A model generated the notes under the pieces. That model did no database searches. It saw only the letters and a list, made by a program, of their open reading frames with translations, and was not told where the DNA came from. Below, piece by piece: positions 56,409-64,000 of a stretch of DNA of 64,000 bases. This DNA comes from Deltaproteobacteria bacterium (GTDB taxonomy: Bacteria > Desulfobacterota > Desulfuromonadia > Geobacterales > Pseudopelobacteraceae): contig JAJZRX010000008.1 in NCBI GenBank assembly GCA_021850095.1, positions 1-64,000 of the forward strand, written 5' to 3'. A program made the position numbers and the translations under genes. Positions within the stretch are counted from its first letter, which is position 1; every line of letters starts with the position of its first letter.

Positions 56409-59003
56409 ATGAAGGAGCCAGTGAGTAAACAAACATCATCCCCGGAGAATCCCATGAGAATTGGCAATAACCGCAAAAGCGCCCCCACTGCACGTTCTAA
56501 AGAATCCGCAAAAATCGCAAAACAACCCAAGCTCAGCCGTACCCACAAGCCGGCGGATATGGATCTGGAAGAGTGGCAGCGTCAACTGCGGGTGGAGTAC
56601 GGCAAGAGTCAGGAATTTCAACTGGAAAATCGTGGCGATCATCCGGTGTTCTCCGAATTTGCCCTGACAAACCCCGTCTCAAAAAGAACCTACCGCATCG
56701 CGATCCGGGGCGACCAGCCGGGTGACAATTTCTGCTCCTGCCCCGATTTCCGCATAAACGGACTGGGAGTCTGCAAACATATCTCCTTCACCCTGGCTCA
56801 CCTGAAAGCCTTGAAAGGCGGCGCAAAACATTTCAAATCCGGATTCATCCAGCCCTGGTCGGAAATGTATCTTTCCTATGGACTGAAGCGCGCGGTCAGA
56901 CTTCGTCTGGGGAGCGCCGCGCCGGCGGCTCTCCGGAAACTGTCGCAGCGTTACTTTGCCTCTGACGGTGTATTGAAGGAACAGCGGTTTGGTGACATTA
57001 CCGATTTTATCGCCAAAGCGACCAGCCTGCCCAGACACGAGCTGCGCTGTTATGACGATGTCATGGAATTCATCGCTTCCCGCCAGGATGCCGATCATCG
57101 CCGCGCCATGATAGATTCCATGTTTCCGCAAGGTATCGATTCGCCGGTCTTTGATTCGCTCATCAAGGCAGACCTGTATTCCTATCAGCGGGAAGGGGTG
57201 CTTTTCTCCGCCCGGGCAGGGCGGGCGCTGCTGGCCGACGACATGGGTCTGGGTAAGACCGTCCAGGCCATCGCGGTGGCGGAGGTGATGGCGAGACTCT
57301 TCGATATTTCCAGGGTTCTGGTCGTCTCGCCAACCTCATTGAAACACCAGTGGAAAAGTGAGATCGAGGCGTTTACCGACCGGACGGCCACCGTGATCGA
57401 AGGTTTGACCCCGCAACGCCGCGAGCTGTATCGGTCCGACTCGTTTTTCAAGCTGGTGAACTACGAGCTCATTTACCGCGATGTTGATCTGATCGAAGAG
57501 TGGGCGCCGGATCTGATCATCCTGGACGAGGCGCAGCGCATCAAAAACTGGCAGACCCGCACCGCCCAGGCGGTGAAGCGTCTGGAATCCCCGTTTGCCC
57601 TGGTCTTAACCGGAACGCCTCTGGAAAATCGTATCGAAGAACTCCATTCCATCATGGAATTCGTGGATCGTCATCACCTGGGGCCGCTTTACCGCTTCGT
57701 ACACATGCACCGTGTCACGGATCAGGCTGGCAAGGTGATCGGCTACAAAGAGCTGGACAAGATTCGCACTTCATTGAGCGGTATCATGATCCGGCGGAAA
57801 AAGAGCGAGGTTCTGAAACAGCTTCCCGAGCGGATCGACAAGAATTTTTTCGTAACGATGACGCCCGAACAGATGGAGATACATCAGGATTATGCCGACG
57901 TGGTGGCGCGGCTTGTGGCCAAGTGGCGGCGATTCCATTTTCTCAACGAGGCGGACAGTTTGCGTCTGCGCATCGCCCTGGCCAATATGCGCATGGTGTC
58001 GGACAATACCTGGCTGGTTGACAAGAAAACCGTGCACGGTCCGAAGGTTGAGGAACTGGAGACGCTGCTTAGGGAACTGGTCATCGAGGGTGGCGAAAAG
58101 GTTGTCATCTTCAGCCAGTGGCTCAGGATGAACGAGCTGGTGGAACAGGTGCTGGCGCGTCTTGAGATCGGGCATGTTCATCTGAACGGTGCCGTGCCAT
58201 CCAAAAATCGCAAGCAGCTGATGAGTCGTTTCAAGTCTGATCCTGAGTGCAAGGTATTTCTTTCCACCGATGCCGGCGGGGTGGGGCTGAACCTTCAGAG
58301 CGGCTCGGTGGTGATCAACCTGGATATACCCTGGAACCCGGCCATACTGGAGCAGCGCATCGCCAGGGTGCACCGCATGGGGCAGAAGAAACCGGTGCGG
58401 GTAATCAATTTCATTTCCCGCAACTCCATCGAGGAGCGAATTCTTGATCTTTTGCGCTTCAAAAAGGCGGTCTTTGCCGGGGCGCTGGATGAGAATGGTA
58501 GCGACACGGTGATGCTGGGCGAATCCCAACTGAATGCCTTCATGAATTCCGTGGAGGATCTGACCAGCGGCATGGAACAAGTTGATCTGTCCGGCGGGCA
58601 GGATGTCTGGCGCGATGAACAGGAGGCGGAGGAGGCGGGGGCCGAGATCGTCCCGGATGCCGTTCAGGGTGAAGTGGCGGAAACATCCTCACCGCAAGCG
58701 GCAACAACTGCTGGCGCAGCACAAACTCCGCCGCTGGGCGAGCTGTTGCAAGCCGGCGCGCGTTTTCTGATGGAGCTGGGACAGGCGCTTTCTCCGCAAC
58801 CGGCGGTCGCGGGAAATGTTGCCGGCGCAACATCAGGTGATGTCCGGCGTAACCCGCTGGCATCGCTGGTAAGCGTGGACGAGGCAACCGGCAAGAGCTG
58901 CCTGAAGATTCCGCTGCCGGAACCGGAGGTGATGACTTCGCTCGTATCCGGCTTGAGTCAGTTGTTGGCCGGGTTTATGGCGGGAAGGAAGCGGGGGGCA
59001 TGA
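56409..59003 (+). CDS. SWIM-domain SNF2-family helicase
   Basis: An 864-aa SWI2/SNF2 translocase. The start is uncertain: ATG 56409 is used, but ATG 56454 has a better CCGGAG site. A SWIM zinc finger (C109-x-C111-x10-C122-x-H124 in FCSCPDFRINGLGVCKH) precedes the ATPase with Walker A DDMGLGKT (277-284), DEAQ (D373 onward) and motif VI RIARVHRMGQKKPV. A Pro/Ala/Glu-rich C-terminal tail (about 715-864) is added. It remodels DNA-protein complexes. It lies 7 nt after larB, and its stop overlaps the next gene by 4 nt. It appears to be part of an inserted segment. Confidence 0.88.
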   Translation: MKEPVSKQTSSPENPMRIGNNRKSAPTARSKESAKIAKQPKLSRTHKPADMDLEEWQRQLRVEYGKSQEFQLENRGDHPVFSEFALTNPVSKRTYRIAIRGDQPGDNFCSCPDFRINGLGVCKHISFTLAHLKALKGGAKHFKSGFIQPWSEMYLSYGLKRAVRLRLGSAAPAALRKLSQRYFASDGVLKEQRFGDITDFIAKATSLPRHELRCYDDVMEFIASRQDADHRRAMIDSMFPQGIDSPVFDSLIKADLYSYQREGVLFSARAGRALLADDMGLGKTVQAIAVAEVMARLFDISRVLVVSPTSLKHQWKSEIEAFTDRTATVIEGLTPQRRELYRSDSFFKLVNYELIYRDVDLIEEWAPDLIILDEAQRIKNWQTRTAQAVKRLESPFALVLTGTPLENRIEELHSIMEFVDRHHLGPLYRFVHMHRVTDQAGKVIGYKELDKIRTSLSGIMIRRKKSEVLKQLPERIDKNFFVTMTPEQMEIHQDYADVVARLVAKWRRFHFLNEADSLRLRIALANMRMVSDNTWLVDKKTVHGPKVEELETLLRELVIEGGEKVVIFSQWLRMNELVEQVLARLEIGHVHLNGAVPSKNRKQLMSRFKSDPECKVFLSTDAGGVGLNLQSGSVVINLDIPWNPAILEQRIARVHRMGQKKPVRVINFISRNSIEERILDLLRFKKAVFAGALDENGSDTVMLGESQLNAFMNSVEDLTSGMEQVDLSGGQDVWRDEQEAEEAGAEIVPDAVQGEVAETSSPQAATTAGAAQTPPLGELLQAGARFLMELGQALSPQPAVAGNVAGATSGDVRRNPLASLVSVDEATGKSCLKIPLPEPEVMTSLVSGLSQLLAGFMAGRKRGA

Positions 59004-59278
59004 GAAAGAAATCAAGAACCAACGAAAAAAACAATCCCCGACTGAGGGACGCCTTTCTTGAAGTTGTTGATAATCAACTGGATGCAAACGAGCCGCCGGA
59101 AGCCAGGCAAACGCTTGATCGCTTGATTGCTCAAGGTATTTCAGAGGAAAATGCGAAGAAGTATATCGCTCAAGCCGTGTGTCTTGAGGTTTTTGATGTC
59201 CTGAAGCACAACAGGCCTTCAGATCAGGATAGATATGTCAGAAATCTTCTGCGCCTCCCCGAGGAACCGCAAGAATAG
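59000..59278 (+). CDS. small protein, DUF1841-like
   Basis: A 92-aa protein whose ATG overlaps the SNF2 stop (ATGA). The sequence NNPRLRDAFLEVVDNQLDANEPPEARQTLDRLIAQGISEENAKKYIAQAVCLEVFDVLKHNRPSDQDRYVRNLLRLPEE has the NxPPE.R.TL..L...G.S...A...I...E...VL pattern of short DUF1841-type proteins; that family assignment is from memory. It is predicted helical and cytoplasmic. No function known. It ends next to the broken vapC. Confidence 0.5.
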   Translation: MRKKSRTNEKNNPRLRDAFLEVVDNQLDANEPPEARQTLDRLIAQGISEENAKKYIAQAVCLEVFDVLKHNRPSDQDRYVRNLLRLPEEPQE

Positions 59279-59280
59279 GT

Positions 59281-59630
59281 AGACCGGGTCAAGCAAATCG
59301 GGCCTGGCTGGCTGAATCGCTGGAGAAGTCGCTTTTGCAGCGAGAGGTGCTGACCTACGGAGTTGTGCTTTGCGAACTGCTGCAGGGAGTCAAAAAGCCG
59401 GATGAAGAGTTGCTGGTGCTGAATGCCCTGCAGGCGTTGCCTTGTCAGAAAATGACGCGGGAGTTGTGGATTCAAGCCGGCCAACTCTCGGCCTCGCTTC
59501 AAAAAATGGCCACAGGTTGCCGCTGTCCAATATAATCATAGCGACACTTGCCCTGCATCATGGTTGTTCCGTGCTGACGGTTGATCGACATTTTGGGCTG
59601 ATTGCGGGTTTGGAGCTGGTGGAAAGATGA
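59281..59630 (+). pseudogene. PIN-domain toxin (VapC-like) remnant
   Basis: The first frame reads REVLTYGVVLCELLQGVKKPDEELLVLNALQALPCQKMTRELWIQAGQLSASLQK, then breaks at an A run (CAAAAAATGG, one A short). The second frame continues LPLSNIIIATLALHHGCSVLTVDRHFGLIAGLELVER. These blocks are the middle and end of a VapC PIN domain (catalytic Asp in TVDRHF). The N-terminal part with the first catalytic Asp is missing, and no antitoxin gene is adjacent. A sequencing error in the A run would repair only the frameshift, not the missing start. Confidence 0.75.
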
Positions 59631-59676
59631 TCTTGGTGGAACGTTAGCTTTAAGAAGAGTAAAGAGGAGTCAGTTC

Positions 59677-59751
59677 GTCAACATCGACAGCGGTTTCGGA
59701 GCCGCCTGCGCGGCTAATATGATCAACAGGTTGCGAACGGAAAATGTATGA
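59677..59751 (+). pseudogene. 3' remnant of a second larB
   Basis: Reading in one frame gives VNIDSGFGAACAANMINRL and a short tail to a TGA stop. The first 17 residues match the end of intact larB (VNIDNGFGAACAASMINRV) at 15 positions. The DNA differs mostly at silent sites, so it is a diverged copy and not a recent duplication. Nothing larB-like precedes it. Confidence 0.85.
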
Positions 59752-59766
59752 CTATTTTTTGTGCTA

Positions 59767-59794
59767 CTGAAAAATAGTCTTGACTATTTTTCAG
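59767..59794. promoter_or_regulatory. perfect 28-bp palindrome, candidate operator
   Basis: CTGAAAAATAGTC, TT, then its exact complement. A third half-site, GACTATTTTT, is at 59750-59759. The palindrome ends 12 nt before the TTG start of the DUF4143 ATPase, so a bound protein or a hairpin could block its translation or transcription. Confidence 0.75.
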
Positions 59795-59806
59795 TGAAGG
59801 TAATAA

Positions 59807-61036
59807 TTGCCAGTTATGTGGCGCCGTGAAAAATACAAAAAAATATGGGATGAACTTGCTGCCGATAAGGCAATGGTTTTTCTTGCGGGTCCCCGGCAGT
59901 CCGGCAAGACAACTCTAGCCAAGTGTATTGCAGATGAATACGCAAGTAGCCTTTACTTCAATTGGGATATCCTTTCGCACCGGGACCGGCTGATAAAAAA
60001 CAGCACGTTTTTCGAGGAAGTTGAGAGGAAAGCGGCGGACCGTCCTTTGATAATCCTGGACGAGATTCATAAATACCGCGACTGGAAAAACTATCTTAAA
60101 GGGGTCTATGACCAGTTTTATCAATCCTACCAGTTTCTGGTTTCAGGCAGCGGGCGGCTCGACCTGTATCAGAAAGGGGGCGACTCCCTCGCCGGGCGCT
60201 ATTTCATGTTTCACCTCTGGCCGTTTACTCTGTCGGAATTGGTGGGGAACAACGCGACAGTTGATTCCTTTCTGGCTGCTCCACTGGAGACAGGCACGGA
60301 CAGAAGCCCGGAGTTGAAGCAACTTTGGGATGGACTTGCGGAGTTGAGTGGTTTTCCTGAACCGTATCTCTCTGGTAAATCCACAACCTGGCGCCGCTGG
60401 TCGAACAGTTATGCGCAGCAGTTGATCCGGGAGGATATCCGGGAACTTACCGACGTCAAGTCAGCAACAACCATGGAAACCTTGTATCACCTGCTGGCGT
60501 CACGCATTGGCAGTCCGGTCTCCATACCATCCCTCTCTCGTGATCTTCAGGTTTCCTATAATTCGGTTCAGAACTGGCTCACCATATTCGAGCGGTTTTT
60601 CATGCTGTTTTCCATCATCCCGTGGAGTAATCGGATAGCGCGGGCCATCCAGAAGGAGCGGAAACTCTACCTTTTCGATGTGCCGCGCATCATGGACCGG
60701 GCAGCGCGATTTGAAAACATGGTCGCTCTGGAGTTGTGGCGAGCTGTCACGGCATGGAACGATGTGGGGTATGGCAACTTCTCGCTTCATTTCATAAAAA
60801 ACAAGGAACAGCAAGAGGTTGATTTTTTGCTGGCCAGGGATAACGAACCTTTTCTGCTGGTTGAAGCCAAAATGTCGGATATGCAGCCTTCAGCTGCGCT
60901 GCGGAAGTTTCAGCAGGCACTGGAAGTGCCGGCGGTGCAGCTGGTGAATGAAGGAGAGGGGTACCGGCTTTTCACCAATGGCGATCAGAAAATCCTGGTT
61001 GTCCCGGCTTGGTTGTGGTTGGCAGGATTGCCGTGA
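59807..61036 (+). CDS. AAA ATPase with DUF4143 domain
   Basis: A 409-aa protein. The start is taken as TTG 59807 (GAAGG 5-6 nt upstream); ATG 59816 would give 406 aa. The AAA_14 domain has Walker A LAGPRQSGKTT (26-36) and Walker B LIILDEIHKYRDW. The middle and C-terminal parts are DUF4143-like with a winged-helix-like stretch (SIPSLSRDLQVSYNSVQNWLTIFERFFM) and a restriction endonuclease-like end (QQEVDFLLARDNEPFLLVEAKMS). Such ATPases are common singleton mobile-associated genes of unclear role. It lies between the larB remnant and larC. Confidence 0.8.
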   Translation: MPVMWRREKYKKIWDELAADKAMVFLAGPRQSGKTTLAKCIADEYASSLYFNWDILSHRDRLIKNSTFFEEVERKAADRPLIILDEIHKYRDWKNYLKGVYDQFYQSYQFLVSGSGRLDLYQKGGDSLAGRYFMFHLWPFTLSELVGNNATVDSFLAAPLETGTDRSPELKQLWDGLAELSGFPEPYLSGKSTTWRRWSNSYAQQLIREDIRELTDVKSATTMETLYHLLASRIGSPVSIPSLSRDLQVSYNSVQNWLTIFERFFMLFSIIPWSNRIARAIQKERKLYLFDVPRIMDRAARFENMVALELWRAVTAWNDVGYGNFSLHFIKNKEQQEVDFLLARDNEPFLLVEAKMSDMQPSAALRKFQQALEVPAVQLVNEGEGYRLFTNGDQKILVVPAWLWLAGLP

Positions 61037-61145
61037 ACGGCTGCCGAAAAAATGTCCATTTGGGAAGTTCCCCGGTTCTCCAAGAGAATTCCTGACATAC
61101 TACAAAAAACAGCGCATAACTATTTCGTAAACTAAGTAGGCATCC

Positions 61146-62327
61146 ATGACCATTTTATACCTTGACTGCCAGGCCGGTATTTCCGGCGATATGACCGTGG
61201 GGGCCCTGCTGGATCTGGGGGTGCCGCTGGAATACCTGCGTTCCGAGCTGACCAAGCTGGCGCTGCCGGCGGAATCCTTCAGCCTTTCAATCCGGCGCAC
61301 CGAACGGCGGCACTTTGCCGCGCTCAAGTTCGACGTAACCGTGCATGATCACCATACCCACCGTCATTATGCCGCTATTGACACGCTGATTGTCGACAGT
61401 GCATTGCCCGCTCCGGTAAAGGAAAAAGCACGGCGGGTCTTCCGGCGCCTGGCCGAGGCTGAGGCCGGGGTGCATGGTGTGCCGCTGGAAGAAGTGCATT
61501 TTCACGAGGTCGGCGCGCTGGATTCAATCGTCGATATCGTCGGAGCCGCGATCTGTCTGGACTATCTGGGTGTTGAAGCCATTCATGCCTCGGCGCTGCC
61601 GCTGGGGAGCGGCTTTGTCAACAGCGCCCATGGGCGCCTGCCGGTGCCTGCTCCGGCCACGGCGGAACTGCTGCGGGGGATGCCGCTGCATGGCGATTGC
61701 GGGCCGGGCGAGCGGGTTACGCCGACCGGGGCGGCCATCCTGGCGGCATTATGCGATGGTTTTGGAAAACAGCCGGGGATGCTGCTGGACAGGGTCGGCT
61801 GCGGGGCCGGCAGCAAGGATTTTGATGATTGCCCCAACCTTCTGCGGGTTTTTCTGGGCCGGACGCCTGCTGTTGCACGGCCGGCCGAGCAGGTGATCGT
61901 GGCTGAAGCCAATATTGACGATTCGTCAGCGGAAGTGCTGGGTTACGCCATGGAACGACTGCTGGAGGGGGGAGCGCTGGATGTCTTTTTTACCCCGATC
62001 CAGATGAAAAAGAATCGCCCCGGAACGATGCTTTCGTTTCTGTGCCGTCCGGAGCAGTTCGCTGTGCTGTCACGGATCGTGCTGACCGAAACTTCGGCCA
62101 TCGGCCTGCGCCATCACCGGGTTGAACGCACGGTTCTGGAGCGCCGGATTGTGGAGTTGCCGACGGAGTTGGGGCTGGTGCGATTCAAGCAGGTCTTTGA
62201 TGCAGATGGCAGCCTGTTGCGGGCAGCCCCTGAATACGAGGATTGCCGCCGGATCGCCGTCGAGCGGGGAATGCCCTGCCGGGACGTCATGGAGCGGGTG
62301 CAGCGGCCGGGGGTAAATGAGCGATGA
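61146..62327 (+). CDS. larC: nickel insertion protein LarC
   Basis: A 393-aa LarC protein that inserts nickel into the pincer precursor with use of [34 protein letters not shown] is the family opening. A His-rich stretch (HDHHTHRHY) follows and may bind nickel. [28 protein letters not shown] and [16 protein letters not shown] are conserved blocks. The ribosome-binding site is weak (AAGTAGG). Its stop overlaps the cinA start by 4 nt. Family genes are sometimes split; this one is intact. Confidence 0.93.
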   Translation: MTILYLDCQAGISGDMTVGALLDLGVPLEYLRSELTKLALPAESFSLSIRRTERRHFAALKFDVTVHDHHTHRHYAAIDTLIVDSALPAPVKEKARRVFRRLAEAEAGVHGVPLEEVHFHEVGALDSIVDIVGAAICLDYLGVEAIHASALPLGSGFVNSAHGRLPVPAPATAELLRGMPLHGDCGPGERVTPTGAAILAALCDGFGKQPGMLLDRVGCGAGSKDFDDCPNLLRVFLGRTPAVARPAEQVIVAEANIDDSSAEVLGYAMERLLEGGALDVFFTPIQMKKNRPGTMLSFLCRPEQFAVLSRIVLTETSAIGLRHHRVERTVLERRIVELPTELGLVRFKQVFDADGSLLRAAPEYEDCRRIAVERGMPCRDVMERVQRPGVNER

Positions 62328-63577
62328 AAATATCCACCTTGAGTATTGGCGACGAGCTGATCTGCGGCCAGTTGACCGATACGAATGCCGGCACGATTGC
62401 CGCCGCGTTGCTGAATGAAGGCTTGCGGGTCCAGCGCCATCTGACCGTTGGTGATAACGAGCCGGACATCATGGATGCGCTGGATGAGCTGGGGCGGATC
62501 AGTGAAATGGTGATCGTGACCGGTGGACTGGGGCCCACGGCCGATGACCTGACTTCCCGCGCGGTTGCCCGCGCCACCGGGCGGCGGCTGATAGTCAACG
62601 AGGATGCACGGGCTCACGTCCGAACCATGTCCGGCAAACTGGATTCGCTGATCGTCTGTCCCTTGAGCGACAAGCAGGCCATGCTGCCGGCCAAATCCAC
62701 CCTGATACCCAACCCCAACGGCACGGCCTGCGGTTTTCAGCTGATGCACAATGGCTGCTTCATGTTTTTCATGCCGGGTGTTCCGTCCGAGATGATCGTC
62801 ATGCTGCGGGAGTCGGTGATACCCTTCATTCTGGAGCGGGTGACGCACAAGCGCGTTATCCGCACGGCCTGCCTGAATATATTCGGGCCGTGCGAGGCCG
62901 AGGTGGACGAGCTGCTGCAGGGGATTGCCAGGCCGGAGCAGGGGCTGGCCATGGGTATCTGCGTCACCTTTCCCCGGATGCAGGTGACACTGCGGGCCGA
63001 GGCTGACAGCCATGAGGCTGCCGCCGAACTCCTCAGGCAGGCGGCCGGAACGGTGCGGGAACGCCTGAAGGATTTTGTCTTTTCAGCCGGCGACTGCAGC
63101 ATCGATGCGGTGGTGGCGGAGCTGTTCCGCGACCGTTGCCTGACGCTGGCGCTGGCCGAGTCCTGCAGCGGCGGGCTGATCGCCAAACGCATCACCGATC
63201 TGCCCGGCAGTTCCGCCTATTTTCTGGAAGGGGTCGTGACCTACAGTAATGCCGCCAAGCAGCGATTGCTGGGAGTGCCGGCCGAATTGCTGGAGGCAAA
63301 AGGGGCGGTCAGCTCCGAGTGCGCCTCGGCCATGGCCAAAGGGGTGCGCTCCGCTGCCGGCAGCGATCTGGGACTGGCGGTGACCGGCATAGCCGGGCCG
63401 GATGGCGGCTGCGAGGACAAACCGGTCGGCACGGTCTTTATTTCCCTGGCGGCACCGGACGGCTGCTGGACCAAGCGCTTCCAGTTCCACGGTTCCCGAG
63501 ATGAAATCAGAACCCTGACGGCCTGGACGGCGCTGGACTGGTTGCGCAGGTATCTGCTGCAGAGAGCGGTCAGCTGA
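62324..63577 (+). CDS. cinA: CinA-family nicotinamide-nucleotide amidase
   Basis: A 417-aa two-domain protein. The N-terminal COG1058 molybdopterin-binding-like domain ([49 protein letters not shown]) is an ADP-ribose pyrophosphatase/FAD hydrolase; the C-terminal domain ([67 protein letters not shown]) is nicotinamide mononucleotide deamidase with the catalytic Ser in ESCSGG. It salvages pyridine nucleotides. It shares ATGA with larC. The cinA-recA order is common in bacteria. Confidence 0.92.
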   Translation: MKISTLSIGDELICGQLTDTNAGTIAAALLNEGLRVQRHLTVGDNEPDIMDALDELGRISEMVIVTGGLGPTADDLTSRAVARATGRRLIVNEDARAHVRTMSGKLDSLIVCPLSDKQAMLPAKSTLIPNPNGTACGFQLMHNGCFMFFMPGVPSEMIVMLRESVIPFILERVTHKRVIRTACLNIFGPCEAEVDELLQGIARPEQGLAMGICVTFPRMQVTLRAEADSHEAAAELLRQAAGTVRERLKDFVFSAGDCSIDAVVAELFRDRCLTLALAESCSGGLIAKRITDLPGSSAYFLEGVVTYSNAAKQRLLGVPAELLEAKGAVSSECASAMAKGVRSAAGSDLGLAVTGIAGPDGGCEDKPVGTVFISLAAPDGCWTKRFQFHGSRDEIRTLTAWTALDWLRRYLLQRAVS

Positions 63578-63667
63578 TTCAGATAAATCCTTGCGGTAAA
63601 TCCACCCGGTATGCTATTTTTCTACCCCTTTGATCCACACTATCCCACCTCTTTCAGGAGTACCACC

Positions 63668-64000
63668 ATGTCGGATAAAAACAGCGCCCCGGAGAAAAAC
63701 AAGGCCATAGAACTGGCTCTCAGCCAGATAGAAAAACAGTTCGGCAAGGGCGCAATCATGCGTCTGGGCACTGATGAGGCGCTGCCGGGGGTGGATGCCA
63801 TCTCCACCGGCGCCATCTCCCTGGATGTGGCCCTGGGTGTGGGCGGCGTGCCGCGCGGCCGGATTGTCGAGATTTACGGTCCGGAGTCTTCCGGTAAAAC
63901 CACCCTGGCACTGCATATCGTGGCCGAGGCCATGAAGAGTGGCGGCATCGCCGCCTTTGTGGATGCCGAACACGCCCTGGATATCGGTTATGCCCGTAAA
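63668..64000 (+). CDS. recA: recombinase RecA (5' part, cut by window edge)
   Basis: The first 111 codons are present; the frame is open to the end of the window, so it is missing from the ORF track. The start [34 protein letters not shown] follows AGGAG. The P-loop GPESSGKTT is at 71-79, followed by DAEHALD. RecA pairs homologous DNA and stimulates LexA self-cleavage. I see no clear LexA box in the 90 bp upstream. Confidence 0.97.
   Translation, partial: MSDKNSAPEKNKAIELALSQIEKQFGKGAIMRLGTDEALPGVDAISTGAISLDVALGVGGVPRGRIVEIYGPESSGKTTLALHIVAEAMKSGGIAAFVDAEHALDIGYARK

Overview
The window looks like chromosomal DNA from a Geobacter/Pelobacter/Trichlorobacter-type member of the Desulfuromonadales. 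Supporting signs are an F1-type atp operon with separate b and b' subunits directly behind parAB, a NrfHA cytochrome c nitrite reductase of the calcium-independent kind, porins with a C-terminal Phe, methylmalonyl-CoA epimerase, lactate-racemase cofactor genes beside cinA-recA, and a moderately high GC content. The species assignment is inference; no rRNA is present.

Layout. 1-5 kb: methylmalonyl-CoA epimerase, two outer-membrane porins facing each other, and a lipoprotein. 5.3-6.2 kb: a decayed IS1595-type insertion sequence. 6.3-14.3 kb: a small coiled-coil protein, parA-parB, then atpX-F-H-A-G-D-C, with a palindromic repeat between atpD and atpC. The F0 a and c genes are not in the window. 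14.3-21.5 kb: a radical SAM protein and two kup potassium transporters flanking nrfH-nrfA. The second kup sits behind a complete regulatory leader on the minus strand: promoter, c-di-AMP (ydaO-type) aptamer and intrinsic terminator. 21.5-28.9 kb: a hybrid histidine kinase, a response regulator, a Usp-like protein and a P-type ATPase whose motifs resemble the Na+/K+-ATPase (P2C) class. 29-36.9 kb: an ArnD-like deacetylase, tex, a B12/radical SAM protein, a CapA-like protein, serS and tRNA-Ser(UGA).

37-44.9 kb is the main accessory island, immediately downstream of the tRNA: a four-gene, tightly overlapping, type III-like restriction-modification locus. It encodes a 1083-aa methyltransferase with a low-GC central patch, a YhcG/DUF1016 nuclease, a superfamily 2 helicase without a visible nuclease domain, and a separate PD-(D/E)XK protein. 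The yhcG gene carries two perfect 25-bp palindromes whose arms differ in a compensated way.

45-55.5 kb is mostly housekeeping or envelope: a secreted Lys/Ala-rich peptide behind a sigma-54 promoter, an S4 protein, hemE, a VOC protein, a WbuC cupin, an aminotransferase, srkA, tatA, a DUF3187 protein and leuC-leuD. Two unrelated inverted-repeat elements lie around leuD. 55.6-64 kb: larB and larC are separated by a 4.7-kb accessory segment (SWIM-SNF2 helicase, a small protein, a broken vapC, a diverged remnant of a larB 3' end, and a DUF4143 ATPase behind a perfect 28-bp palindrome). The window ends in cinA and a truncated recA.

Most long ORFs antisense to these genes are shadows caused by GC-rich third codon positions. 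Start codons were moved from the ORF track where a Shine-Dalgarno sequence, signal peptide or family length argued for it.
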